Source: Enterococcus sp. DIV0212c
Lineage (GTDB): Bacteria; Bacillota; Bacilli; Lactobacillales; Enterococcaceae
NCBI RefSeq assembly: GCF_017377505.1
Contig: NZ_JAFREN010000008.1
Coordinates: 186,001-250,000, forward strand
DNA length: 64,000 nt
Direction: 5' to 3'
Each line of letters opens with the position of its first letter. Position 1 is the first letter of the stretch. The translations under genes and the position numbers were made by a program. Shown in pieces: positions 10,327 through 18,516 of the stretch. The notes under the pieces were generated by a model that did no database searches, was not told the DNA's origin, and worked only from the letters and a program-made list of their open reading frames with translations.

Positions 10327-10364
10327 AAAAAAAAAGAAGGAAAAGCTTTCTTTGCTTTTCCCTC
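10327..10364 (-). terminator. Rho-independent terminator of the ypmR-ypmS-msrA-yozE unit
   Basis: GGAAAAGC (10339-10346) and GCTTTTCC (10354-10361) form a stem with a 7-base loop. On the minus strand a long T tract follows (plus-strand A tract from 10327). Confidence 0.85.
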
Positions 10365-10367
10365 TTC

Positions 10368-10586
10368 TTATTTATTGTTTTCTACATATTTTTCCCATAA
10401 TTCATCAAAAATATGCATATTAGTTATATAGTCGACATTCATTTCTAAATAACTTGATAGTTCATGATAATCTTCTGACTGTTTAGGAAATTGAATGTCT
10501 TTTGCTGCATCATTTGCGAACTGACTTTCATCTGTTTTTTTAGGCGCTCTCAGCGTCATTAAATAGTGATAAAAACTTCTTCTCAT
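10368..10586 (-). CDS. YozE family protein (UPF0346, SAM-like fold)
   Basis: 72 residues. It matches the YozE family: N-terminal FYHYLMTLRAPK, then FANDAAKDIQFPKQ and DYHELSSYLE. Proteins of this family are small helical bundles of unknown function in Firmicutes. The ATG has GGTGAG a few bases upstream and lies 4 bases after the msrA stop, so it is translated with msrA. A clear terminator follows. Confidence 0.9.
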   Translation of the reverse strand: MRRSFYHYLMTLRAPKKTDESQFANDAAKDIQFPKQSEDYHELSSYLEMNVDYITNMHIFDELWEKYVENNK

Positions 10587-10590
10587 ATGC

Positions 10591-11100
10591 TCACCAATTC
10601 TCTTCTATAAAATTTGCCCGCTTTGTGTGTGCATCTTCAAAGCGTTCTGGATCTTTTTGATAAAAGTTTTGATGGTAGTCTTCTGCTGGGTAAAATACAA
10701 CTGCTGGTTCAATAGTTGTGACAATCGGTTCTGTAAATCGGCCACTTTCTTGTAATGCTTGGCGGCTTTTTTCAGCAGTAATTTTTTGCTGTTCATTCGT
10801 ATAAAAGATGACTGGGCGATAGTTATCGCCACGATCCTCAAATTGACCTAATGCATCGGTAGGATCTGTCTGCTGCCAGTATATTTCTACTAATTTTTCA
10901 TAAGACATTATTGTTGGATCGAATTCGATCTCAACTGCTTCTGTATGACCTGTAGTATGACTTAAAACTTGTTCATACGTAGGATTAGCAACATGTCCGC
11001 CTGTATAGCCTGATGTAACTGAAATAATACCAGGTTGTGTATCAAACGGCTGAATCATACACCAAAAACAGCCGCCGGCAAAAATTGCTTTTTCACTCAA
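10591..11100 (-). CDS. msrA: Peptide-methionine (S)-S-oxide reductase MsrA
   Basis: 169 residues. It reduces the S-epimer of methionine sulfoxide in proteins. The nucleophile motif GGCFWC gives C11, with C14 close by; [15 protein letters not shown] and the [12 protein letters not shown] block are conserved. No MsrB domain is fused. The start codon is TTG (11098-11100) with AGGAGG exactly 7 bases upstream and no better ATG nearby. It sits between ypmS and yozE, 18 bases after ypmS. Confidence 0.94.
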   Translation of the reverse strand: MSEKAIFAGGCFWCMIQPFDTQPGIISVTSGYTGGHVANPTYEQVLSHTTGHTEAVEIEFDPTIMSYEKLVEIYWQQTDPTDALGQFEDRGDNYRPVIFYTNEQQKITAEKSRQALQESGRFTEPIVTTIEPAVVFYPAEDYHQNFYQKDPERFEDAHTKRANFIEENW

Positions 11101-11118
11101 ATGTTTTCCTCCTTTTTA

Positions 11119-11796
11119 TTAGTCAGTGCTATCTTTTGGTAAGTATATATTCATACGGATATCATCGTCAACTAAATTTATCTTTTCAGCACGGATGAAT
11201 AAACCATTTTGCATTCTAAATTGATCTAAGCGTAATAAAACAGTGCTGTCTTCTGGATTTACTTCTACCCAGCTAGGCAGTTTGTAATCTCTTTGAACAA
11301 ATTTTAAAATCTCTTTCATTGGTAAACCTAATGTGCCTACAGATAAACTTTTGGCTTTTAACTGTATATTTCCGTTGTCCATAACGTAAGGATCAAAATA
11401 AAGATAAAACTGAATTGGATGCCCAAGCACTTCGAATGTACCATTTAGCATTGCTTCATTTTCTAAATAAAATTTATAAGTGATATCTGAGCCTTTTTGA
11501 AAATCACTAAGGTAAAAATCAATCAAGGCATTTACTTGTTTTTTGTTTGACTGAATGGCTATAACTGGAGTACCATCTTTTTCAACCAATTCAGGAACTG
11601 GTTTATAGTTGGGTTCACGCACTTGAGTAACTCTTACAAAAATAAAGGCGAAGCTACCAATTATAAGACCAATCAAAATGAGTAACGCAATTTTCCAGGG
11701 ATTTCTTGTTTTTTTCACTTCAGGTGTTTTTTTTCTTCGTTGCTTCGTTTTGTTCACTGCTTTTTTTTCTTCTGATTCATTTGACATTAGTATCAC
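11119..11796 (-). CDS. YpmS family membrane protein (DUF2140)
   Basis: 225 residues. A basic cytoplasmic N-terminus rich in Lys/Arg (about 1-35) is followed by one transmembrane helix (about 36-58, WKIALLILIGLIIGSFAF) and an extracytoplasmic domain. That domain resembles YpmS, the usual partner of the SGNH lipase YpmR. Function is unknown. I prefer the GTG start at 11794-11796: AAGGAAG lies about 6 bases upstream, and the GTGA overlap with the lipase stop gives classic coupling. An ATG three codons in is the alternative. Confidence 0.85.
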   Translation of the reverse strand: MILMSNESEEKKAVNKTKQRRKKTPEVKKTRNPWKIALLILIGLIIGSFAFIFVRVTQVREPNYKPVPELVEKDGTPVIAIQSNKKQVNALIDFYLSDFQKGSDITYKFYLENEAMLNGTFEVLGHPIQFYLYFDPYVMDNGNIQLKAKSLSVGTLGLPMKEILKFVQRDYKLPSWVEVNPEDSTVLLRLDQFRMQNGLFIRAEKINLVDDDIRMNIYLPKDSTD

Positions 11797-12683
11797 TCAC
11801 TTCCTTTTTTTAACCATTTATCTTGGGTTTTTACCATCTCATCGCGGACTGTGCTTGCCATGATTTGATAACCTAAATTATTAGGGTGAAAATGATCTTC
11901 TTCATACAGGGCATTATTTTTAATACTACGGTCTTCGCTTGAGGATGTGCTAGATGCTTCACTGCTGACAATCCCGACTTCATCGCCAGCTCCTTTATAA
12001 AGTAAATCATTGATTGGTATAAAGTACGCATCTTTTTCAGCTTTTACTATTTCTTCTGTTCCATCATTCCAACTATCTACTATATCTTGCATTTCGGTGA
12101 TGTCAGGGAAGTAAAGGTAAAATGGATTATATATCCCTAAAACATAAATAGGAGCCTTAGGGTTGTGTTTACGGATTTCTGTAAGCAATTTTTCGACTTC
12201 TTTTTGATAGTTTTTCAAAGGTTTATCAAATGATTTTTTTGTCAGACGGAATACGTCCCCTTTGATCACTTTCATTAAATCATTGCCGCCCACGGTCAGT
12301 GTAATCACATCAGCAGAAGCTAATCCTTCTTGAATGTCTTCATTTTTTTTGAGTCGTTTTAGAATTTGGTCGCTGCGGTCGCCATTTTTACCGAAATTCT
12401 CAGTTTGGACGCCATTTAAATGATACTGTTCTTGTAAATCTTTGGCAACTAACGGAACAAATCCACCAGAATTAGTTAAGTCACCGATTCCTTCAGTCAA
12501 TGAGTCCCCTATTGCGACGTAGTGGATCACTTCTTTTGTTTCGCTTTTTACAGCTTGTTTGGTTCCCAGACCTAAAATTGGTTTGGCTTTAGGAATTGCG
12601 ATCAGCAACAGTGAAAAAACGCCGATGATTGTAATTAAAAAAAGCGCAATGCTTGACCAATTTTTTTGGAAAAATAGTTTCAT
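11793..12683 (-). CDS. SGNH/GDSL-type lipase or esterase (YpmR-like), membrane anchored
   Basis: 296 residues. An N-terminal hydrophobic segment (about 7-30) acts as a signal anchor. The SGNH blocks are visible: AIGDSLTEG (Ser), the FGKNGDRSDQ Gly block, TVGGNDLMK (Asn) and the C-terminal DHFHPNNLGYQ (Asp/His). The expected activity is hydrolysis of an acyl ester on the outer face of the membrane; the natural substrate is unknown. The start at 12681-12683 is chosen for AAGGAAGG just upstream. It heads the ypmR-ypmS-msrA-yozE unit. Confidence 0.88.
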   Translation of the reverse strand: MKLFFQKNWSSIALFLITIIGVFSLLLIAIPKAKPILGLGTKQAVKSETKEVIHYVAIGDSLTEGIGDLTNSGGFVPLVAKDLQEQYHLNGVQTENFGKNGDRSDQILKRLKKNEDIQEGLASADVITLTVGGNDLMKVIKGDVFRLTKKSFDKPLKNYQKEVEKLLTEIRKHNPKAPIYVLGIYNPFYLYFPDITEMQDIVDSWNDGTEEIVKAEKDAYFIPINDLLYKGAGDEVGIVSSEASSTSSSEDRSIKNNALYEEDHFHPNNLGYQIMASTVRDEMVKTQDKWLKKGSE

Positions 12684-12853
12684 TGTATCCCTTCCTTTGC
12701 TATAACTCTCAAAAAACACAGAGCAATATGCTTGATTAACACATTCTCTCTTTTGTCCTTTAGATTTAAATACTTTAATAATTAAAATTATCCCTATTTT
12801 AAATGCTTTTGTACAGTAAAATTTTAAAAAAACTCTTTTTCAGGAAAAAAAGA

Positions 12854-12946
12854 GAGTGGAACATAACTCTTTGAGTCACGTCCCGCTCACTTTTAATCCG
12901 AATAAACAGTGGGGAGCAGAAGTAATTCCTTCCGTCCCAACCTCTC
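12854..12946 (-). repeat. Composite intergenic repeat (copy 2): hairpin module A plus module B, terminator of degV
   Basis: Module A (12854-12888) is GAGTGGAACATAACTC, a 3-base loop, then GAGTCACGTCCCGCTC; on the minus strand it is followed by T7. Module B (about 12891-12946) lies between the degV stop and module A. On the minus strand it reads GAGGTTGGGACGGAAGGA, ACTTCTGCTCC, then GTTTATTCGG. The same two-module order recurs at 49086-49183 and 61068-61157. Confidence 0.8.
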
Positions 12947-12951
12947 AAAAC

Positions 12952-13794
12952 TCAGTCTGTATAATACATAATAGCGAAAGCGCCTTTTCCTGTGTGAGTC
13001 GCTATTACAGGATTGGTATGCAATACAGGAATATCCATATCTGGGAATAATACTTGTAAAGCTTCTTTAAAACTGTTCGCTAATTCTAGTCCATCAGCAT
13101 GAGAAATCCCGATTTGTCGTACATTCGACAAATTACTTAATTCATTTTTCAGCTCATCAAACCATTTATTGAAGGTTTTCATTCCACGGCCTTTAGCGAC
13201 TGGGATCAATTCTGTATGATCGAAATCCATGACGACTTTCATATTAAAAATATTGGACAATAATCCTGTTGCACGGCTGATACGGCCGCCTTTAACTAGA
13301 TTATCCAATGTAGATATTCCGATAAATAGTTTTGTATTTTCTTTGACGTGATTGATTTCAGCCAAAATCTCTGGAACACTTGCACCATTTTTCGCAAGCT
13401 TAGCTGCCTGAATCACTTGAAATGACAAGCCTTGATCAGTAAAATCACTATCGATCACTGTAACATTACTCGAACTAAGATTACTTGCTTGTCGAGCTGC
13501 TTCCACTGTTCCACTCAAGCCTTTGGTCATATGAATTGAAATGACCTCGCTGCCATCTGCACCTAAGCGGTCATAAAGTTCAACAAACTCTCCAATTGGT
13601 GGTTGGCTTGTTTTTGGCAAAGCTTTTGCCGTACTCATCAATTCCATGAAATGCTCACCTTCTAAATGATCGTCATCAGCATAAACAACACCGTCGATCA
13701 TTACAGATAATGGCATCATCTGAATATCTAATTCATCGCGTACACTTTTAAGCATTGTGCAAGAAGAATCGGTCACAATTTTAACATTTGTCAT
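12952..13794 (-). CDS. DegV family fatty acid-binding protein (FakB-like)
   Basis: 280 residues. The DegV fold binds one fatty acid and, in the FakAB system, presents it to the kinase FakA for entry into phospholipid synthesis. Family marks are the N-terminal IVTDSSCTM, the TSQPPIGEF block, MTKGLSGTVEAA and the C-terminal HTGKGAFAIMYY. No fakA lies nearby, as is common for extra FakB copies, so the preferred fatty acid cannot be told. It is monocistronic and ends in a composite repeat terminator. Confidence 0.9.
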   Translation of the reverse strand: MTNVKIVTDSSCTMLKSVRDELDIQMMPLSVMIDGVVYADDDHLEGEHFMELMSTAKALPKTSQPPIGEFVELYDRLGADGSEVISIHMTKGLSGTVEAARQASNLSSSNVTVIDSDFTDQGLSFQVIQAAKLAKNGASVPEILAEINHVKENTKLFIGISTLDNLVKGGRISRATGLLSNIFNMKVVMDFDHTELIPVAKGRGMKTFNKWFDELKNELSNLSNVRQIGISHADGLELANSFKEALQVLFPDMDIPVLHTNPVIATHTGKGAFAIMYYTD

Positions 13795-13923
13795 AATTTT
13801 ATCACTCTTTCTTTAAAAACAACCTCAATTCGTGGTAAAATACTTTTGAGGCCTAATGTCTGTTTATAGTATAACAGACAAAGAATTATTTTTCACCAAA
13901 TTAAAATGAAGGAAGTTGATTTC

Positions 13924-14577
13924 TTGGAAAAAGTTAAATTCTCCAAAAAATATATGATTTTAAATGAAGTGCTCAATGCAGTTACCCACGGGATTGGCGC
14001 TGGATTAAGTATCGCGGGCTTAGTGGTTTTACTGGTAAAAGGAGCACGTCTTGGTTCTGCGGTTCATGTAGTTTCGTATGCTATTTACGGAACAACATTG
14101 ATTCTTTTATTTTTAGCTTCTACTTTATTTCACAGTCTGATTTTTACTAGAGCTAAAAAGGTCTTTCAAGTTTTTGATCATAGTTCGATCTTCTTATTGA
14201 TTGCTGGAAGCTATACACCCTTTTGTTTATTAAGTATTGATGGCTGGCTTGGCTGGTTATTGTTTGTGCTTATCTGGCTGATGGCAATCTGTGGTGTTGT
14301 ATATAAATCGTTGACCTTGCATAAGCAAGAAACAGTTAAGAATGTTTCTACTGTAATTTATATCATCATGGGGTGGCTATGTGTCATCGCTGCTAAACCT
14401 CTATACGATTCTTTAGGACCTACAGGTATAGCTTTGTTAGTTGCTGGTGGCGTTTCTTATACATTAGGAGCCGCTTTTTATAGCCTGAAAAGTGTTCGAT
14501 TTATGCATGTTGTTTGGCATTTATTCGTCATGCTAGGTGCAGGTTTCATGTTCTTTTCAATTTTACTTTATACGTAA
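13924..14577 (+). CDS. Hemolysin III / PAQR-family membrane protein
   Basis: 217 residues with about seven transmembrane helices. Conserved histidines lie in NAVTHGIGAGLS near the N-terminus, STLFHSL, VFDHSSIFLLIAGSYTPF, and near the C-terminus in HVVWHLFVMLGA. These residues bind zinc in the PAQR/HlyIII fold; true hemolytic activity is doubtful for most members. I place the start at TTG 13924-13926 because GAAGGAAG lies 8 bases upstream; the upstream in-frame ATG at 13906 overlaps this site and has none of its own. Divergent from degV. Confidence 0.88.
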   Translation: MEKVKFSKKYMILNEVLNAVTHGIGAGLSIAGLVVLLVKGARLGSAVHVVSYAIYGTTLILLFLASTLFHSLIFTRAKKVFQVFDHSSIFLLIAGSYTPFCLLSIDGWLGWLLFVLIWLMAICGVVYKSLTLHKQETVKNVSTVIYIIMGWLCVIAAKPLYDSLGPTGIALLVAGGVSYTLGAAFYSLKSVRFMHVVWHLFVMLGAGFMFFSILLYT

Positions 14578-14611
14578 ATAACAAAAAAATCTATTTACAA
14601 AACCTTATAAT

Positions 14612-14653
14612 AGTGCTTCTTTTTTGATTAATTAAAAAAGAAGTACTTTTTTT
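14612..14653 (+). terminator. Terminator of hemolysin III gene
   Basis: AGTGCTTCTTTTTT (14612-14625) pairs with AAAAAAGAAGTACT (14634-14647) around an 8-base loop, and a T-run follows. Confidence 0.88.
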
Positions 14654-14664
14654 GTATTTATCTC

Positions 14665-14714
14665 TTTACAAACCGAACAAACATTCGTATAATAACTATA
14701 CAAACGTTTGTTCG
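14665..14714 (+). promoter_or_regulatory. SOS-type promoter: -35/-10 with two LexA (Cheo) boxes
   Basis: TTTACA (14665-14670), a 17-base spacer and a perfect TATAAT (14688-14693). The spacer contains CGAACAAACATTCG (14674-14687), a 13 of 14 match to the Bacillus LexA box CGAACRNRYGTTYG. Just downstream of the expected transcription start lies CAAACGTTTGTTCG (14701-14714), a 12 of 14 match. A LexA dimer on either site would block RNA polymerase. A TetR-type operator is the main alternative reading. Confidence 0.72.
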
Positions 14715-14738
14715 ATAAAAATTATGAGGTGATTAAGA

Positions 14739-14939
14739 ATGAAAGCAGTTCGTCGTGGCGGTTTATTATTTTTTGTATTGATTATTGGTATTTTCTTAGG
14801 AACATTAGGGCTACGATCAGCTTTACTTATTGTTAGTCCACTATTTATTATATGGTTTATGCTATGGGATGAAAAAAGATATACTCAAACAAGAAAGCAA
14901 AATGAACACCAACACTATGTCTATCGTAAATACCCATAG
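14739..14939 (+). CDS. Small membrane protein, probably SOS-induced, function unknown
   Basis: 66 residues with a strong GAGGTGAT site before the ATG. The N-terminus MKAVRRGG is basic. Two hydrophobic segments follow (about 8-25 and 27-43), separated by R26 and forming a likely membrane hairpin. The last 22 residues are polar and charged, ending YVYRKYP. I do not recognise a family. It lacks the LysM domain of the SOS division inhibitor YneA and is not SosA-like in topology. Its promoter has two LexA-box matches, so induction by DNA damage is the main clue. The transcript ends at a shared bidirectional hairpin. Small SOS membrane proteins elsewhere delay division or act as toxins; that role is inference only. 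Confidence 0.8.
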   Translation: MKAVRRGGLLFFVLIIGIFLGTLGLRSALLIVSPLFIIWFMLWDEKRYTQTRKQNEHQHYVYRKYP

Positions 14940-14940
14940 A

Positions 14941-14983
14941 AAAAAGATCTTTACTCTGGATTAAATAGAGTAAAGATCTTTTT
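14941..14983. terminator. Bidirectional terminator between the small membrane gene and apt
   Basis: A perfect 17-base inverted repeat: AAAAAGATCTTTACTCT (14941-14957), a 9-base loop, AGAGTAAAGATCTTTTT (14967-14983). A/T tracts on both sides serve both converging genes. Confidence 0.92.
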
Positions 14984-14984
14984 T

Positions 14985-15497
14985 TTAATATTCCATCAAC
15001 GTAACGATTTCATAATCGGCAATTTTATCTCGTCCGTGTAAGTCCATCAGTTCAATCAGGAATGCACAGCCTACAACGATACCACCTAGTGATTCGATTA
15101 ATTCTATTGTTGCTTTGATCGTACCACCTGTTGCTAATAAATCATCGCAAATAAGTACTCGTTGACCAGGTTGGATAGCATCTTTATGAAGTGTTAGTGT
15201 ATCAGATCCATATTCTAAGTCATAAGTGACTTCGATTGTTTCACGAGGTAGTTTGCCTTTTTTACGAACAGGAGCAAAACCAACACCTAATTCATATGCA
15301 ACTGGACAGCCTACGATAAACCCTCGTGCTTCAGGTCCAACGACCATATCAATTCTTTTTTCTTTTGCATAATCAACAATTTGTTTTGTCGCTTCACGAT
15401 ACGCGTCTCCATTTGCCATCAATGGTGAAATATCTCTAAAGATAACGCCTTTTTCTGGATAATCTGGAATACTAGCAATATAATCTTTTAAATTCAT
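14985..15497 (-). CDS. apt: Adenine phosphoribosyltransferase
   Basis: 170 residues, full length. It salvages adenine to AMP with PRPP. The N-terminal [21 protein letters not shown] hood region, [17 protein letters not shown] and the PRPP-binding [13 protein letters not shown] near 117-129 are intact. It begins 3 bases after the recJ stop, the common Firmicutes recJ-apt pair, so the two are cotranscribed. Confidence 0.96.
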   Translation of the reverse strand: MNLKDYIASIPDYPEKGVIFRDISPLMANGDAYREATKQIVDYAKEKRIDMVVGPEARGFIVGCPVAYELGVGFAPVRKKGKLPRETIEVTYDLEYGSDTLTLHKDAIQPGQRVLICDDLLATGGTIKATIELIESLGGIVVGCAFLIELMDLHGRDKIADYEIVTLMEY

Positions 15498-15500
15498 TTT

Positions 15501-17813
15501 CTATACTTCCTCCTCATTCCACAGCCATTGTTGTAATGTCTCACGATCGCTGTATAACAAAAACTCTTCTGTTTTGATTCTTTTTAAGCGAGTTTGATAA
15601 ACCTTACTTTCCGTCAACGGATGATTTTCAGGGCTCTCAACTTTTCTTAAAACACCGTTTTCTATTGTAACAAATCCTAAGTCAAAAAACACCTGAATCA
15701 TAAAAATTAATAGTTTTTCTTGGATTTTTAGATGTTGAGCAACCACATTCAACTTATAACGAACATCAACTTGCTCTTGTTGCCTTACAAATTTATAAAG
15801 CTGCGCATATTGTTCTCTAGTTCCAGTTCCATTCAAATAAGCTTCTTCTTGAGAAATTCCCATCATGTAAACACGCTCTATTTTTCCAAGCTGTGTGATT
15901 TGTTTCAATAAATCAATGTCATCTGGGCAGTCTACAAAGACTAACTGCTGGATATTTGCTCCTTGGATCTGTTCAACAACTTCAGCTACATTGTTAAACA
16001 GAAGCTGTTGACTCGTTTGATCATCGATCAGTCTTTGGCTATCAGCATTAAAGAAAACATACAGCGTATTTGAAGCTGGAATTTCTTTTTGACGACCGTT
16101 TTTTCCACGAAGATCAAATAATTGGACACCATCTACTGAAAAATCATTAACCATAAGTTGTGGCTTTTTGTTACCATTCCACTCATTGATCGACAATTGA
16201 CCAGAGACATTGGTTGTTCCTTGCCCGAATTCATCGGCTTGATTGCCCATTTGAAAAGCAATAGCATCTAATTTCGCACCATTCTGACTTAACTGAAACT
16301 TAAGATGGCTTTTATCTGCCCCGATTTGACGACTTTGCTCGATTAAAACATCTTCGAATAAAAAATTAGGGACAGGATTGTCTGTTCCAAAAGGCGCTAA
16401 GATTTTTAACTGCTGAATAAACGGAATCGTTGCTTCTTCCACACGTAAAGATTCATCAATCAATAACTCTTGTCCTTGGGAAAGGTCGATTTGATTGATT
16501 TCAAGATAGCTAATGAGATGAGCTTTGACTTTTTCGATATTTGTAACAGGCAATGTCATACCTGCAGCCATATGGTGACCGCCAAAATGAGTGAAATCTT
16601 CTCGTATCTCGCTTAATGCACCAAATAAATTCAATGCTGATACACTACGTCCAGAACCTTTAGCTATGTCGTTGTTTTCATCAATCGTTAATACGATTGT
16701 GGGCTTCCCTGTTTCCTGCATGATTCTGCCCGCAACGATACCAAGAACGCCTTCGTGCCATCCTTGTTTAGCAACAATATGGATGGGATCAGCTGGATTG
16801 ATAGATTCAAATGCTTCTTTTGTGATCGATGTAACGATTTCTTTTCGTTCATCATTTTGAGTATTGATGTAGGCTGCAATTTTTTCAGCTTCTTCTTCGT
16901 CAAAAGTAGTCATCAATTCAACCCCAGGAGTAGCCTCCCCTAGTCTGCCTAACGCATTTAAACGTGGCGCGATCGTAAAGCCGATATTCTCTTCACTAAT
17001 TGACTCTTTTTTGACTTCTGCCAAATGGATCAACGTATCTAAACCAATTCTTTCGCCTGTTTGTATCATTTCCAGACCCATTTTTACCAGTACTCTGTTT
17101 TCGTCTGTCAGAGAAACCAAATCGGCAATCGTTCCGATTGCAACTAAATCCAGAAACTCAACTGGCAGTTCACCTAATAATGCAGTAGCAACTTTGAAGG
17201 CGACGCCAACACCTGCTAATTCGCCAAAGGGATAATGACCTTTGGGATGCTTTGGATGAATAATCGAAAAAGCATTCGGTAACTCTGGCGGCAGTTCATG
17301 GTGATCCGTTACAATCACATCAATTCCTTGCTCAGTTGCGTAATTGATTGCTTCGTGACCCGCAACACCATTATCTACAGTGATAATCAATTGGACGCCA
17401 GCTTCAATTTGTTCTTTGAAGACAGACATATTGGGTCCATATCCGTGAGTAAATCGGTTTGGTAAAAAGTAATCAACTTCCCCGCCAATTAATTCGATGG
17501 CTTCTTTCATAACTGTTGTACTTGTGATCCCATCTGCGTCATAGTCACCGTATACAAGAATTTTCTCGCCTTGTGCTACAGCATCCTGAATTCTTGTTAT
17601 GGTTTTTTCCATATCATGCATCAAAAAAGGATCATAAAGATTTTCTATTGTTGGGCGCAAAAATGTTTCTAGTGCTTCATGTGACTGGATGCCACGGTGC
17701 CACAAGATTTGTCCCAATAATGGATTGATTTTTTCATTTGTTAGTATTTCTGAAAATTCTTCAGGCAATTCTGTCTTTTCCCGTAATTGCCATGTATATT
17801 TTGCTTTTTTCAC
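15501..17813 (-). CDS. recJ: Single-stranded-DNA-specific exonuclease RecJ
   Basis: 770 residues. It is a 5'-3' ssDNA exonuclease of recombination and base excision repair. DHH phosphoesterase motifs are present: motif I DYDADGITS at about 90-98, VTDHHELPP near 150, and DHHA1 GGHHMAAGMTLP. An OB domain and the Firmicutes C-terminal RecJ extension follow, ending in a helical tail. Translation runs into apt with only 3 bases between. The region upstream holds a long palindromic element. Confidence 0.95.
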   Translation of the reverse strand: MKKAKYTWQLREKTELPEEFSEILTNEKINPLLGQILWHRGIQSHEALETFLRPTIENLYDPFLMHDMEKTITRIQDAVAQGEKILVYGDYDADGITSTTVMKEAIELIGGEVDYFLPNRFTHGYGPNMSVFKEQIEAGVQLIITVDNGVAGHEAINYATEQGIDVIVTDHHELPPELPNAFSIIHPKHPKGHYPFGELAGVGVAFKVATALLGELPVEFLDLVAIGTIADLVSLTDENRVLVKMGLEMIQTGERIGLDTLIHLAEVKKESISEENIGFTIAPRLNALGRLGEATPGVELMTTFDEEEAEKIAAYINTQNDERKEIVTSITKEAFESINPADPIHIVAKQGWHEGVLGIVAGRIMQETGKPTIVLTIDENNDIAKGSGRSVSALNLFGALSEIREDFTHFGGHHMAAGMTLPVTNIEKVKAHLISYLEINQIDLSQGQELLIDESLRVEEATIPFIQQLKILAPFGTDNPVPNFLFEDVLIEQSRQIGADKSHLKFQLSQNGAKLDAIAFQMGNQADEFGQGTTNVSGQLSINEWNGNKKPQLMVNDFSVDGVQLFDLRGKNGRQKEIPASNTLYVFFNADSQRLIDDQTSQQLLFNNVAEVVEQIQGANIQQLVFVDCPDDIDLLKQITQLGKIERVYMMGISQEEAYLNGTGTREQYAQLYKFVRQQEQVDVRYKLNVVAQHLKIQEKLLIFMIQVFFDLGFVTIENGVLRKVESPENHPLTESKVYQTRLKRIKTEEFLLYSDRETLQQWLWNEEEV

Positions 17814-17910
17814 GACGTCACTCCTAACCAGATAATTATAACAAATCCCAGAAGAAAACTAAAGAAAGTATCTTAACATTCAATTCCTTTAGTTTAGAGT
17901 AGCAACTAAA

Positions 17911-18061
17911 AAAGAGTGGCTGGGATAAACTGTGCGAAAAAGTCAGAGCTTCGGCAATTTCCTAAAAACCGCACAATGCATAAAATGCATTGTGCGGTTT
18001 TTAGTCCAATTGTTCGAACCTAAACGACTTTTGTTACATCCTCAGTCTCTCAGCCTCTTTT
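17911..18061 (-). repeat. Long palindromic element with perfect 19-bp inner inverted repeat
   Basis: The outer arms AAAGAGTGGCTG (17911-17922) and CAGCCTCTTT (18052-18061) pair with one bulge. Inside lies a perfect inverted repeat: TAAAAACCGCACAATGCAT (17963-17981), 3-base loop, and its exact complement (17985-18003). On the minus strand it follows lapA, so it can end the rnz-SDR-lapA transcript, but it is much larger than a terminator needs. The GGCTGGGATAAA segment links it loosely to the GTGGGACA hairpin family. Confidence 0.7.
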
Positions 18062-18067
18062 TACAGC

Positions 18068-18502
18068 TTATATGTCTTCATTATTACTTCTTGGCTTAGT
18101 GAAGTGATCAACACGACTGCCCACAGGTTCCGTATCCGTAACCACAGTTGAAGAGCTTGTCGCTGCATCGTATTTAGCTTGTAATTCAGCTAATTGATTT
18201 TCATATGTCCGTTTAACTTTTTCAACTTCTTCTTGCGTTAATTTATCTGCATCATTTTTATAGATTTCTATCGATTTTTCTAATTCTTTCACTTGTTTTT
18301 TCTGCTTCCACATTGTCGTTGTTGAAGTAAGTAAGCCAATCAAAGCGCCTAGAATTGCTGAACCTAGAATAATCAAGATCAACGGACCTGATATTTCCAC
18401 AAAACCAAAGCTGACTGGGACCGTTTGGTTATTTAATACGGCAAAAATGACAACAATAAGAACCAAAACAAGACCGATAACTACACGCCACTGATTTTTC
18501 AT
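18068..18502 (-). CDS. LapA domain membrane protein (DUF1049)
   Basis: 144 residues. Two transmembrane helices (about 7-24 and 40-60) joined by the NNQTVPVSFGF-type loop are typical of the LapA/YrvD group. A cytoplasmic charged coiled-coil (about 68-118) follows, then a Ser/Thr-rich tail. In E. coli, LapA works with LapB in LPS control; in Gram-positives the role is unknown. It lies 14 bases after the SDR gene. Confidence 0.85.
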   Translation of the reverse strand: MKNQWRVVIGLVLVLIVVIFAVLNNQTVPVSFGFVEISGPLILIILGSAILGALIGLLTSTTTMWKQKKQVKELEKSIEIYKNDADKLTQEEVEKVKRTYENQLAELQAKYDAATSSSTVVTDTEPVGSRVDHFTKPRSNNEDI

Positions 18503-18516
18503 CGTTTATTTCCTCC

